From Erwinia endophytica (lineage in GTDB: Bacteria > Pseudomonadota > Gammaproteobacteria > Enterobacterales > Enterobacteriaceae), in contig NZ_RQVV01000050.1 of NCBI RefSeq assembly GCF_009295515.1, positions 1 to 53,585 on the forward strand: a stretch of 53,585 nt of DNA, read 5' to 3'. The first letter of the stretch is position 1; the number at the start of each line of letters is the position of its first letter. Below, one piece after another: positions 10,023 through 18,282 of this stretch. The position numbers and the translations under genes were made by a program. Under the pieces are notes generated by a model that saw nothing but the letters and a program-made list of their open reading frames with translations, did no database searches and was not told the origin of the DNA.

Positions 10023-11861
10023 TCAGGCCATAATTCGTATTTGATCAGGCGACAATAGTTTACTTTCAATTAGTTCAGCTTGAGCTCCCTCTGGATTAGC
10101 TGTGAAAAGTACTATACGTAGATCCTCCTCAGCACGGGAAAACGAGACATACACGAGCTTCTGAGTTACAGAGCGTTGCCGATCAGAGGGCTCCCCAGCG
10201 GTGAGAGGAGTTAGGGTTTTACTAAAGCTGTATTGGTTCCATGCTGCTTCGACATCATCATAAACGACCAATACCTTTGGATATTCCTCGCCCTTCACTC
10301 CATGTTGAGTGCTATAGGCGGTATTGTTGTTAAGATATTCGAAATAGCGGGAGACTCCCCCTGTAGCCATTTTAAAAAATGAGTCTGCGAGCCAATCTCC
10401 TTTGTCGAAACTGTGAAGCTCCTCATTGAAAGGCTCAGTACGTGGAGGACGATCAAGATGCTCACTCAACCTTTCTGAGGGCTGGATTATCTGCATCTCG
10501 ACGCAAAAGTGAAGGATCGTTCCAATCGTCTCGGTATCCCACAAAGCATGCAACTGCTCAACCAAAGACCTCGAAGTCTCAATCATCACTTTCAGTGACT
10601 TTTCCGCATTTAATCCATCGCTCGCGAAAGCAGGACTATCTCTACGAAGTAGATTAATAATTTTTCGATCGTCACCTTGGCTTTGAGCTGTTATGAGAGG
10701 GCAAATCGTCGAAAGAAATGGTTTAAGAAGGAAATGGGTCCCTTCCTCAAAAGCATCTTGAGCCCGTGATGAGGCATAGTCTCCAGTGAAGAGGCGATTG
10801 AGATCAGCGAAGCCAAGCCGTCGCGCGATCATTTGACGTGCCAGGAAGAGCTTCATGACATCGTCGCGACCTGCCCAACCCCAGTTTTCGACTGCAGCAT
10901 CCATACGAGCTAGCGCCCGCTCAATCTGTTCTTCTGAATAGCGCCTGCGTGGTTCTGTTGGCTCTTCTGCTTTAATTAGCAAAAATTCAACACTACCTTC
11001 ACATTCAGCATTTTCGCCAGCAGCATACTGCTCAACATCCCCACGATAAGCATTGAGAAGTCGGATAACGCTTTTAGAACAGCGAAAGTTTTCAGCTTTC
11101 TTGATGACTTTACCTTTGTCTGGTGGCGCAAAATCACCGGCACTTCGGTCATAAATCTGCTGCCAGGGGTCACCAAAATAGCCAATCATAGGAAGTTCAT
11201 CACCCGCACAGACGAGATTGAGTCCTGAGACGATTCCCTCAAATGTGTCCTGTGCTTCGTCGACGAAGATGTAAGGGAAACGTAGGCCAATGATCCGTCT
11301 AAGTGTTTGATTATTTTCAAGCAAGTAGGTTGCAATTTCTATGACATCATCATGCCCAATCTGTCCTTTTTCGTAATCACTGAAGCTAGTGTCAGAATAG
11401 TCAAAATGATTGACTGCTTCGAGAAGGGCAAGCTGTTCTGTCAGTCGTTCTATTTTTGCGCGAGCTTTAAGTGCCTTTTTGCTGTTACCGCCGTTATCAT
11501 CTTCCCTAGCCTTGTCTATAAGATTTGGAATACGGCTTTCATATAACGCTTGACGAATATTTTCGTGGAAATGGCTAATCAAGCCCCACAGAAATCCATG
11601 AAGAGTCGAAACTAGGTACAACTCATCAAACCCCAATCTTTTCTTGATGACCTCAACCGCACGCTTGGTAAAGGTAATACAAGCAATGCGTTGACCATGC
11701 TTTCTAAGGATATTCCCTTCATTATCCCGGACCCGGCCAAGAGCATCTACCAGTGAACTAGTCTTGCCCGCGCCTGCGCCGGCTATCATCGCAAAACTAC
11801 GATGGCCATCGATGCATGCACGGACTTGAATATCCGCTTCGCTTTCTATCCATGTCCTCAT
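10023..11861 (-). CDS. gajB: Gabija GajB-like UvrD/Rep helicase
   Basis: A 612-residue superfamily 1 helicase. Walker A is MIAGAGAGKTSS near residues 25-36, motif Ia is ITFTKRAVEVIK, the Walker B DEAQ box is FVDEAQD, motif III region is GDPWQQIYDRS, and the C-terminal motifs are QHGVKGEEYPKVLVV and KLVYVSFSRAEEDL. I chose the ATG at 11861 because it lies one base after the gajA stop; an upstream start would overlap gajA for no gain. In Gabija, GajB senses DNA ends or nucleotides and works with GajA to cut phage DNA. It is longer than the Bacillus prototype (about 490 residues), as in other proteobacterial versions. Confidence 0.85.
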   Translation of the reverse strand: MRTWIESEADIQVRACIDGHRSFAMIAGAGAGKTSSLVDALGRVRDNEGNILRKHGQRIACITFTKRAVEVIKKRLGFDELYLVSTLHGFLWGLISHFHENIRQALYESRIPNLIDKAREDDNGGNSKKALKARAKIERLTEQLALLEAVNHFDYSDTSFSDYEKGQIGHDDVIEIATYLLENNQTLRRIIGLRFPYIFVDEAQDTFEGIVSGLNLVCAGDELPMIGYFGDPWQQIYDRSAGDFAPPDKGKVIKKAENFRCSKSVIRLLNAYRGDVEQYAAGENAECEGSVEFLLIKAEEPTEPRRRYSEEQIERALARMDAAVENWGWAGRDDVMKLFLARQMIARRLGFADLNRLFTGDYASSRAQDAFEEGTHFLLKPFLSTICPLITAQSQGDDRKIINLLRRDSPAFASDGLNAEKSLKVMIETSRSLVEQLHALWDTETIGTILHFCVEMQIIQPSERLSEHLDRPPRTEPFNEELHSFDKGDWLADSFFKMATGGVSRYFEYLNNNTAYSTQHGVKGEEYPKVLVVYDDVEAAWNQYSFSKTLTPLTAGEPSDRQRSVTQKLVYVSFSRAEEDLRIVLFTANPEGAQAELIESKLLSPDQIRIMA

Positions 11862-11862
11862 G

Positions 11863-13968
11863 CTATTCTCCCGCCGCGACAGAGGCTTCTGTATCCACCA
11901 CAACTGGTAGCGGGGGTAATAGGCGCGACTCAAGCCATTTCAACCCTTCGGCAATATATCCAGGGACAATCCATTGCTCAGCGCAAGCCAAGATGTCCAT
12001 AGCAAAATCAGTTTTTTTGAAATTATCCGACCGAACCCTATCGTAAACATCCTGGTAAGCGTCGCTGAGAGACGCTCGGACAGTAATGCCAATAGATAAA
12101 GCACCAGATCGAAGTAGCCCAAAATTCTCATATACAATTGCTTCTTCCAACGTGCGCGGACGTAACATCTCGCTGGCATCATTTTCCTCGACCAAAACAT
12201 CTGTCTGAAAAGCGATGCAACGATCCTTATCGTTGTGTTGCTTCTGCGCGCAAGTCAATGCGATCAGTTGGTCAATTGTTGTCAGCCCACAAAGTTTCTT
12301 TAGGGACGCGTTGGACGTTTTTGCTCCAGCAACATCCGCTCGACAGGCTTTGGGATTACCGGTAGGTGAAACTGAATCAATGTCAGTGATAACAAGATAG
12401 GGAATATGAAGGAAGCTAAGCAAACCCTCGAAACGGTGAGCATACGCTCCCCCTACCTCCAAAACTGTGAGATACACAGTCCGTAATCGCTCTGCAGCAC
12501 GCTCAATCATGGTCGGCATTAACAACTTCTCAACAGCACCTTCAACAAGGATGCCAGCATCGGCGAAAAATAGGTCACAGTGTGTTAGACGTAAATAGCG
12601 TTTAAGGAAGGCTAGCGATTCTGATGGTGGGATAACCTTACCATCAATTGTCTCCACATTCGGCTGGAAAGCGCGGAGGCTTCGAACCATTGACGCATTG
12701 CGAATGCCAGCAGCTTCTGTTTCACCCTCACAATGGCAGCGCTGGAAATAGCGAACTTTCTCAAAATCCACAGCCTCCATGATATGCGAGGAATGCGTGG
12801 TTATGACAAGTTGCGGTACGAGATTCGGTTCTCCAGCCACCTCAGCGGACTGATTAATTACCTGCCAAATGTTGGATATAAAAGTTTGTTGTACCTGAGC
12901 ATGGAGATGAACTTCAGGTTCTTCAATGAAAATCATCAGGCACAGAGGTCTGTTCTCGGTGGTCATTACCCATTGAGAATGGAAGTGACGCGCCTGAATG
13001 GCCATATAAATTAGATTTTTGAATCCAAGCCCGTTATAGAGCTCAGGTAGTTCATGCTTCCGGCTAGGGTCAATATAAAGCAATTCGGTATTCCCCCGAA
13101 GAGCAGTCTCGGGGCTAAGCGATGATATAATCTGCAATTCGCGATCATTAATTGACGGCACACCAAGGCGCTTGATGAGATTGATCAGTGGGGCAAATTG
13201 CTTTGCATAGTGATCAGTCAGCTGTTTGTTATTCGCATCGATTACGCTATGAGCATCAGCGGCATGGTCAACCTGCTCAAGGTTCTTTTGGTAGAAGGTG
13301 GCAAATGCCGAAGAGAGCCTATTACTGCGACTGCTGTTGTCATCGTTAATGTTGCGCTGCGCGTCCACGAACTCAACACGTATGAGCTGCTTAAGAAGAC
13401 GTTTGCCTTCGTCAGGATCAAGATAACTCGACAAGATCTCAGACGGTGCTCCCTCCTGAATCTTCTCGTCTAGTGAGTAGTAACAAACCGTAAAATGTCG
13501 GCCAAGATTTCCGTCGATAGATAGATATTGCGAAAGCGACTTAGAGCGCGTTCCATCTTCCTTGGGAGGATAGGCAGCGTTGTAATTCTCGTATAACTTC
13601 CTTACTTCAGAGACCTCATACGACAGCCTAATCCCTACACTCGTGAAATCCGAAAGATTTGGCAATAATGTGAAAACTCTACCAAAACCGATGCTTTCGG
13701 GATCGATAGTGAACCAAAGGTCAAGACTAATTTTGGGGAGGAGCGTCTCATCTCCGGTCAATCCAAATGTGTCGAAATCTGCTATCCGGGCGACAGAAAA
13801 GTCGTAGATCTTGAAATCTCGTCCCCCCAGAAAGCAACGAAAAACCGCAGTGGCAGAAGTTTTGCCACTGTTGTTGGGACCAACAAAAATGGACTCCTTC
13901 TCTTCAATGTCAATCTGCACATTTTCCAATCGACGGAAGTTCCGAATCGCTACATGACTTACTTTCAT
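11863..13968 (-). CDS. gajA: Gabija GajA-like OLD-family nuclease (ATPase + TOPRIM)
   Basis: A 701-residue protein with an N-terminal ABC-type ATPase: VSHVAIRNFRRLENVQI and Walker A FVGPNNSGKTSA near residues 29-40. The ATPase part ends with an IEEPEVHLH signature/Walker B region and VITTHSSHI. A TOPRIM nuclease domain follows, with the glutamate motif ILVEGAVEKLL and the DxD motif VITDIDS. This layout, followed directly by a UvrD-like helicase, defines the Gabija anti-phage system; GajA nicks phage DNA when nucleotide levels fall. Start ATG 13968 has AGGAGGGATTAA ahead. The pair is cargo of the guaA island. A plain OLD nuclease is less likely given the adjoining gajB. Confidence 0.88.
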   Translation of the reverse strand: MKVSHVAIRNFRRLENVQIDIEEKESIFVGPNNSGKTSATAVFRCFLGGRDFKIYDFSVARIADFDTFGLTGDETLLPKISLDLWFTIDPESIGFGRVFTLLPNLSDFTSVGIRLSYEVSEVRKLYENYNAAYPPKEDGTRSKSLSQYLSIDGNLGRHFTVCYYSLDEKIQEGAPSEILSSYLDPDEGKRLLKQLIRVEFVDAQRNINDDNSSRSNRLSSAFATFYQKNLEQVDHAADAHSVIDANNKQLTDHYAKQFAPLINLIKRLGVPSINDRELQIISSLSPETALRGNTELLYIDPSRKHELPELYNGLGFKNLIYMAIQARHFHSQWVMTTENRPLCLMIFIEEPEVHLHAQVQQTFISNIWQVINQSAEVAGEPNLVPQLVITTHSSHIMEAVDFEKVRYFQRCHCEGETEAAGIRNASMVRSLRAFQPNVETIDGKVIPPSESLAFLKRYLRLTHCDLFFADAGILVEGAVEKLLMPTMIERAAERLRTVYLTVLEVGGAYAHRFEGLLSFLHIPYLVITDIDSVSPTGNPKACRADVAGAKTSNASLKKLCGLTTIDQLIALTCAQKQHNDKDRCIAFQTDVLVEENDASEMLRPRTLEEAIVYENFGLLRSGALSIGITVRASLSDAYQDVYDRVRSDNFKKTDFAMDILACAEQWIVPGYIAEGLKWLESRLLPPLPVVVDTEASVAAGE

Positions 13969-14166
13969 TTAATCCCTCCTTGACACTTCAAGATAGCAAT
14001 CCGAAAACTGATGCTACTCGCTTCGTTTATTTTGAGGACATTTTTTACATTTTTTCCAGCCCTTGCTGAGAAGTTTGTTCCAGAAATGACTTTGAACAAA
14101 TATTCTTACTTTTATGCCCCTTGAGGAGCGGTATGCATAATGCAACATGAGGTGAACGCAGATTAA

Positions 14167-14601
14167 TTACTTACGTCGTTGTTCCCTATGATCTTGCAAC
14201 ATCTGCAGATTGCTCCAAAAATCCTCATCAGTACCAAATATGACAGCAAGAACGCGAGCCTCATCATCCGTAAGACGACGCAAACCGCAGATAATATCGT
14301 CAATATACTGCTTGCAGATACCCATAGCTTCCGCCAGTTCATCATGAGACATGTTCAGCGGTTTTAAAAATTCCTCTACCAGCATCTCTCCCACTGTCAC
14401 AGGCCCGTCAGTATCTGCTTTTGTGTAGTATGCAAGAATCTCTGAACGCCCCTGCTCATACGTCAGTTCACCTGAAATAATACGTGCCTTAATGGACTCG
14501 TACAGTGGCGTACCACTGGAGTCCATTCCTTCAAGTCTCAGGGAAGCCTCTGCTTTACGAAAGCCCTCATTGCGTAACCGTGAATCGGAAGTCCTGGACA
14601 T
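14167..14601 (-). CDS. XRE/HigA-like antitoxin-type regulator with VbhA-like segment
   Basis: A 144-residue protein. The middle (SIKARIISGELTYEQGRSEI) resembles the C-terminal part of VbhA-type antitoxin domains. The C-terminal half is a HigA-like helix-turn-helix (GEMLVEEFLKPLNMSHDELAEAMGI, then RRLTDDEARVLAVIFGTDEDFW). No HigB or Fic toxin gene is beside it, so it may be an orphan regulator of the island. I chose ATG 14601 because GGA lies seven bases ahead and the upstream extension is only a shadow of trbL. It is the last gene of the run traJ-trbJ-trbK-trbL. Confidence 0.65.
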   Translation of the reverse strand: MSRTSDSRLRNEGFRKAEASLRLEGMDSSGTPLYESIKARIISGELTYEQGRSEILAYYTKADTDGPVTVGEMLVEEFLKPLNMSHDELAEAMGICKQYIDDIICGLRRLTDDEARVLAVIFGTDEDFWSNLQMLQDHREQRRK

Positions 14602-14683
14602 AGTTTTTCCTTTGAGTTGCAGAAGTAAAGTTCGCTCAGTGGAAGCGTCAGCTCGCGCTCCCCCGTAAACTGATGCGCTTGAT

Positions 14684-16075
14684 TCAAGAATTATTATTGC
14701 CGGATAAGCTATCTCCGGCAAAATCATCATGGTCGAGGTTATCCCGACGAGTAGCTGTTTGTTTACGTATCTGAGTCGCCAACTCCCCTCCAATTGTCCG
14801 TTGGACACGAGAAGAATCGCTACTTCGCTTCATTGTCTGGTATTCAGCAGCTCCGTTAGCCATACTGCTTCCCATATGGCTTGCCATGCGGCCAGCTCGT
14901 GAGAATGAAGCAAACCCCTGACTTCCTCCTCTGGCGCTACCTGAACTGCTCCCAGCAGACGAACCCCCGGAACCGCCTGAGGGTTGGCCGCCAGAAGTAT
15001 CTACGGAACCGGTATCTTCCCCGCCGCCAAATCCGCCACCGGAACCGCCTCCACCTCCTGAACCAGATTCTTCGGCCATGGCAGCTTGCGCAGACTCGAA
15101 CGCTGCCTTTAATGCAGAGGCTCCGCCGCTGACTTGATCTGATGCCCCCATTGCCATTGCTCCAGCACCGCTGATGGCAGTAGCGGCTGCGCCGGTAATC
15201 ATACCCGCCCCAAATCCACCAATCCCTTGTAAAGAAGCCCCTCCTACAACACCTGATAACAACAGTGGTAGCTTATTCGTTAATACTAACAGGATAATTG
15301 ACGCCAGAAGCAAAATGATAAGACTATTAAGATCAGGAACATCATCTTTAATAAGAGAAAAATATTGATCTATAAATGATTGTCCAATCCCAATAATTAA
15401 TGTCATCGTGAATAATTGAATGCCAATCGATAAAACAGTTCGTAAGTAATTAATTGCTATATCAGAGGTCCATTTCGAACCACCAAACCCAAGTAATATA
15501 ACTCCGGCATAACATAACACCCATGCAGAAACCAATATGATTAGCATATTTATCGCTATAAGGGACATCACTACCAAAACGATTATCGCGACTGTTATCA
15601 TAATGGTGGATATCATTGGCGACCAAATTGATGCGGCTGAACTGACCTTTGTTAATATCGCAAACGCCATATCAACTATGCTTGATGGAGAAATACCAGT
15701 ACTTATTCCTAACGCGTTTGCTGCAAGTTGTCTCATTGAATTAATTATGGATTGCGATATGGATGGGCCGTTGATTAAAAAATAATAAAAAAAACCAATG
15801 ACGGCAAAAAAGCGAACTATTTCAGCAAGTACGCCTGTCAACCCTTCCCCTTGCATCGCCATCATACCAAATGTCCAAACCATACTTATTAATACCAGCC
15901 CCCAGAAGAGCCAATTTGCATAGTCAGCAATTACTGTTGTCCATGTACTGGCTACTTGTTGAAACTTATCTAATAAAGTATCAAGTAGCCCGCTACTATC
16001 TAATTGACCAGCATAGGCATTTATAGAAAAGAAAAGGATGATACCTAAAAAGGTGAGCTTACTTACTATTTTCAT
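14684..16075 (-). CDS. trbL: TrbL/VirB6-like conjugation membrane protein
   Basis: A 463-residue polytopic inner-membrane protein of P-type type IV secretion. A signal-like N-terminus (MKIVSKLTFLGIILFF) is followed by several hydrophobic spans to about residue 300. The tail is long and rich in Gly and Ser (SGSGGGGGSGGGFGGG), typical of TrbL. I chose ATG 16075, two bases after the trbK stop; another ATG at 16084 overlaps trbK. TrbL forms part of the mating-pore core. It is retained with trbJ and trbK although the other trb genes are absent. Confidence 0.85.
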   Translation of the reverse strand: MKIVSKLTFLGIILFFSINAYAGQLDSSGLLDTLLDKFQQVASTWTTVIADYANWLFWGLVLISMVWTFGMMAMQGEGLTGVLAEIVRFFAVIGFFYYFLINGPSISQSIINSMRQLAANALGISTGISPSSIVDMAFAILTKVSSAASIWSPMISTIMITVAIIVLVVMSLIAINMLIILVSAWVLCYAGVILLGFGGSKWTSDIAINYLRTVLSIGIQLFTMTLIIGIGQSFIDQYFSLIKDDVPDLNSLIILLLASIILLVLTNKLPLLLSGVVGGASLQGIGGFGAGMITGAAATAISGAGAMAMGASDQVSGGASALKAAFESAQAAMAEESGSGGGGGSGGGFGGGEDTGSVDTSGGQPSGGSGGSSAGSSSGSARGGSQGFASFSRAGRMASHMGSSMANGAAEYQTMKRSSDSSRVQRTIGGELATQIRKQTATRRDNLDHDDFAGDSLSGNNNS

Positions 16076-16077
16076 GA

Positions 16078-16251
16078 TTACCATTCTCGTTTAGGGCTTG
16101 GATTGTTATTACTACGCAATGCACAATTATCGGATCTATGTGCATCAAATTTATTGTCTGGCGTCGATGAGCAATCGTTATCGTTTTTTTCGCAAGAACA
16201 TATAATCATTGAAATGATTAGCATAAAAACCATCATAATTTTATTTTTCAT
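16078..16251 (-). CDS. trbK: TrbK-like entry-exclusion lipoprotein
   Basis: A 57-codon gene between trbJ and trbL, the position of trbK in IncP plasmids. The product begins MKNKIMMVFMLIISMIICSC: positive N-terminus, hydrophobic core and a cysteine suited to lipid attachment. A short polar tail follows, as in TrbK and VirB7-like lipoproteins. In RP4, TrbK in recipient cells blocks entry of related plasmids. Identification rests on position, size and lipoprotein character rather than sequence likeness. The start at 16251 is 11 bases after trbJ. Confidence 0.65.
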   Translation of the reverse strand: MKNKIMMVFMLIISMIICSCEKNDNDCSSTPDNKFDAHRSDNCALRSNNNPSPKREW

Positions 16252-16262
16252 TCAGTTGTTCC

Positions 16263-17057
16263 TCACCAAATTCGCTTCGGGCTTGGTGTGTTCTGTCCAG
16301 CTAATACTTTCTCATCAGCAGCTATTTGTTGGGCTTCTTTATCGGCCTGAGCCTGTGCCAGTGTTGCCGCAGCGTTTTGTTGAGCTACCAGAAGCGAGCG
16401 GATTTGCAGTAACTGGTTTGTCTGCGCGCTGGCAAGCTGGGTAGCGGCCTGAATTGCTTCCATTTGCCCTTGTGAGCCGGTTGCCTGAGTTTGCAAATCT
16501 GCAAGGTTATCAGCATCGCTCTGCAGGGTGTTCTGCTGTTCGTCAATTACCTTAAATAGCGCGTCATTGGCCTTTTTACGTGCCCCTGAACTGTTCTGTT
16601 CAGCTTCACGCAATGCGCTAATTTCAGACGAGGTACATTCAACATTGCTGTTAAAGCAAGGTGATGACCTGTAGTAGTTAACATCCTGATATCGTTTCAG
16701 GTACGCATCGAGACTCCCGGCCTGATTCTTGTAGTAATTAAGGGTATCCTGCACCTGCAACAATTTATTAATTGTTGAATTTGCCTGGTCCCAGATATAG
16801 GCCGCAGGTGCTACGGTGTTCTGCAGCATGTTTTCATACTGCTGCAGCTGCGTCTGGTACTGCTGGATTTGTTTAGCAACAGCCTGAACGTTATTGACTG
16901 CGCTGATTGTGGTCTGAACCACATTAGTACCATCAATAACGGGAATTCCGGCATTCACCGGTAATGCCATAACGGACGCCACGAAAGCAACTATTAAAGA
17001 TTTTTTAGCGGCTAAAGTTCTTCTTTGTGATGAAACCATTCGGAACATTAAATTCAT
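16263..17057 (-). CDS. trbJ: TrbJ/VirB5-like conjugation protein
   Basis: A 264-residue secreted protein. The signal sequence ends near SVMALPVNAGIPV, followed by a long coiled coil rich in Gln (VQAVAKQIQQYQTQLQQYENML). It then has the SSPCF...C pair and more alanine/glutamine helices, the usual TrbJ layout. VirB5-type proteins sit at the pilus tip and help contact recipients. AGAGGT lies six bases before ATG 17057. It follows traJ by 81 bases and begins the trbJ-K-L run. The palindrome tttagcggctaaa found at three other places in the element also occurs near its start (17003-17017). Confidence 0.85.
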   Translation of the reverse strand: MNLMFRMVSSQRRTLAAKKSLIVAFVASVMALPVNAGIPVIDGTNVVQTTISAVNNVQAVAKQIQQYQTQLQQYENMLQNTVAPAAYIWDQANSTINKLLQVQDTLNYYKNQAGSLDAYLKRYQDVNYYRSSPCFNSNVECTSSEISALREAEQNSSGARKKANDALFKVIDEQQNTLQSDADNLADLQTQATGSQGQMEAIQAATQLASAQTNQLLQIRSLLVAQQNAAATLAQAQADKEAQQIAADEKVLAGQNTPSPKRIW

Positions 17058-17138
17058 TTACTTACCTCTTTTTCATCAGATCTGTAATATTTAACACTCA
17101 GCCTGTTAAAAAATACAGGTATACAGGAAACCACACAT

Positions 17139-17492
17139 TTATTTATCCAAGATTTTATCCATAATGTTCCTTAGTTCTTGCCGAGTTGATTCTATTTTCG
17201 CAAGCAAGGTTCTTATCAGTGTGGGTGAAAAATCAACTGTTCGAGGATCATTTGCGAGCCATAATTTAAGTAATCCGCCAAGTCTTCCAAGGTCAGCGTT
17301 TACTCGGCTAAGTTCATGAACCTGTTTTATATCTACGATAGAATCAACCTGATAACCCATTGCAACTCTACGAACAAAACCGGCAACACTTAATCCAGAT
17401 GCTTCTGCATTTTCTTGGATGAGAACTTTTTCTTCGGGTAAGCAATAAACTTTTATTGGCGTACTATTTTTTCTAGTCTGAGCAATTTTCAT
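17139..17492 (-). CDS. traJ: TraJ-like oriT-binding relaxosome protein
   Basis: A 117-residue ribbon-helix-helix protein: STPIKVYCLPEEKVLIQENA followed by SGLSVAGFVRRVAMGY. The C-terminal helix (ADLGRLGGLLKLWL) is typical of TraJ/MobC relaxosome proteins. In RP4, TraJ binds the inverted repeat in oriT and recruits the relaxase TraI to the nick site. Here such a repeat lies directly upstream (17573-17610). I chose ATG 17492, with GGAGAG ahead. The relaxase gene that normally follows traJ is missing; trbJ comes next instead. Confidence 0.85.
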   Translation of the reverse strand: MKIAQTRKNSTPIKVYCLPEEKVLIQENAEASGLSVAGFVRRVAMGYQVDSIVDIKQVHELSRVNADLGRLGGLLKLWLANDPRTVDFSPTLIRTLLAKIESTRQELRNIMDKILDK

Positions 17493-17520
17493 ATAGCTCT
17501 CCATACAGGCGGTAGCCTGG

Positions 17521-17640
17521 CAGCCTCGCAGAGCAGGACGCTCTTGAGCCGCGATGCGGCGAATAGGGAGTGGTAAAGTTGGGCCACCGTTCAAGGTGGG
17601 CCTACTTTACATGTCCTGCCCTCCTGTTGCCGTAGTATAT
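17521..17640. other. RP4/IncP-like origin of transfer (oriT)
   Basis: The region starts cagcctcgcagagcaggac and continues with gaataggg, as in the RP4 oriT. An inverted repeat follows: 17573-17588 (gtaaagttgggccacc) against 17595-17610 (ggtgggcctactttac), the TraJ-binding element. Next comes the nick motif TCCTGCCC, with the expected nick between G17618 and C17619. The traJ gene is directly downstream on the left. Order, spacing and sequence all match the IncP-alpha oriT, so a TraI-type relaxase should act on it. Confidence 0.9.
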
Positions 17641-17812
17641 CTATGCACATCAATGTGTATTTCAGTGTACAGGATGTGTTTTCTTAGCGTATTAATATAG
17701 GATTACTCGGGTAAAATCCTTCGGTATATCGTGACTCTCGCCCCCGTCTCACTGGTTATAAACTCAGCCATAACTGATTTCATCGCACCTAACTCATAGG
17801 GAAATTTATCGG

Positions 17813-17829
17813 ATTTTAGCGGCTAAAAT
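17813..17829. promoter_or_regulatory. Palindrome copy 1 (attttagcggctaaaat)
   Basis: A perfect odd-length palindrome with one central base. The same word recurs at 20653-20669 and 21065-21080, and with one end changed at 17003-17017, all within this element. It is a likely operator for an element-encoded regulator such as AlpA or the zinc-finger/HTH protein. Confidence 0.5.
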
Positions 17830-17849
17830 TTCTAAAGCCTCCTAATCAC

Positions 17850-18250
17850 AGCTAACCAATTATTTTATATGCTTAAAAACCTCTACCTCATGTGTCAACA
17901 ATACAAACATAAGCAATTAATGTTTAGCTAAACAAACCCCAATAAAATTTACACTAAAAAATCTAATAGTGATAATCAGGAATGAATTTGACCCCATCGA
18001 GCTTATCCACAGTATCTTTCCTTTAACTACAGGTTAATTTTTATATAGGTTAAACCTACAGGAAAACACTACAGGGTGTTCTATAACCCTTTGTTATAAA
18101 TTAATTTTACAACCATCCAAGTGACAGAACATGCGTATACCGAGTCAAAACATGCGTAAACTTCGACAGAACATGCGCAGAATACTTTCTTTAAAGCGTG
18201 ACAGAATATGCGTGGATAACTTTCTTCATCCCCAAGCTTATACACACTGG
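17850..18250. other. Putative vegetative origin (oriV) of the island
   Basis: An AT-rich stretch (about 17850-18110) holds a perfect DnaA box TTATCCACA at 18003-18011. It is followed by four iterons (18123-18212) and two further DnaA-box-like words, TTATCCACG on the lower strand at 18211-18219 and TTATACACA at 18238-18246. It adjoins the 3' end of repA. This is the usual composition of an iteron plasmid origin. It has no reading frame of note. Confidence 0.6.
18123..18212 (+). repeat. Four RepA iterons
   Basis: Direct copies of a 13-bp word GACAGAACATGCG lie at 18123-18135, 18144-18156 (GTCAAAACATGCG), 18165-18177 and 18200-18212 (GACAGAATATGCG). The first three are spaced 21 bases apart, two helical turns. 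They are likely RepA binding sites. Confidence 0.7.
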
Positions 18251-18282
18251 TAAAGTTTAAGTTGATAGACGTTCATCACGCT

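Noticed and set aside
14602..14808. N-terminal extension of the XRE gene
   Set aside because: It overlaps trbL in another frame and lacks a ribosome site; ATG 14601 has one.
18123..18212. Iterons as a CRISPR array
   Set aside because: Repeats are only 13 bp, spacing is 21 bp, and no cas gene is near; the DnaA boxes and repA point to an origin.
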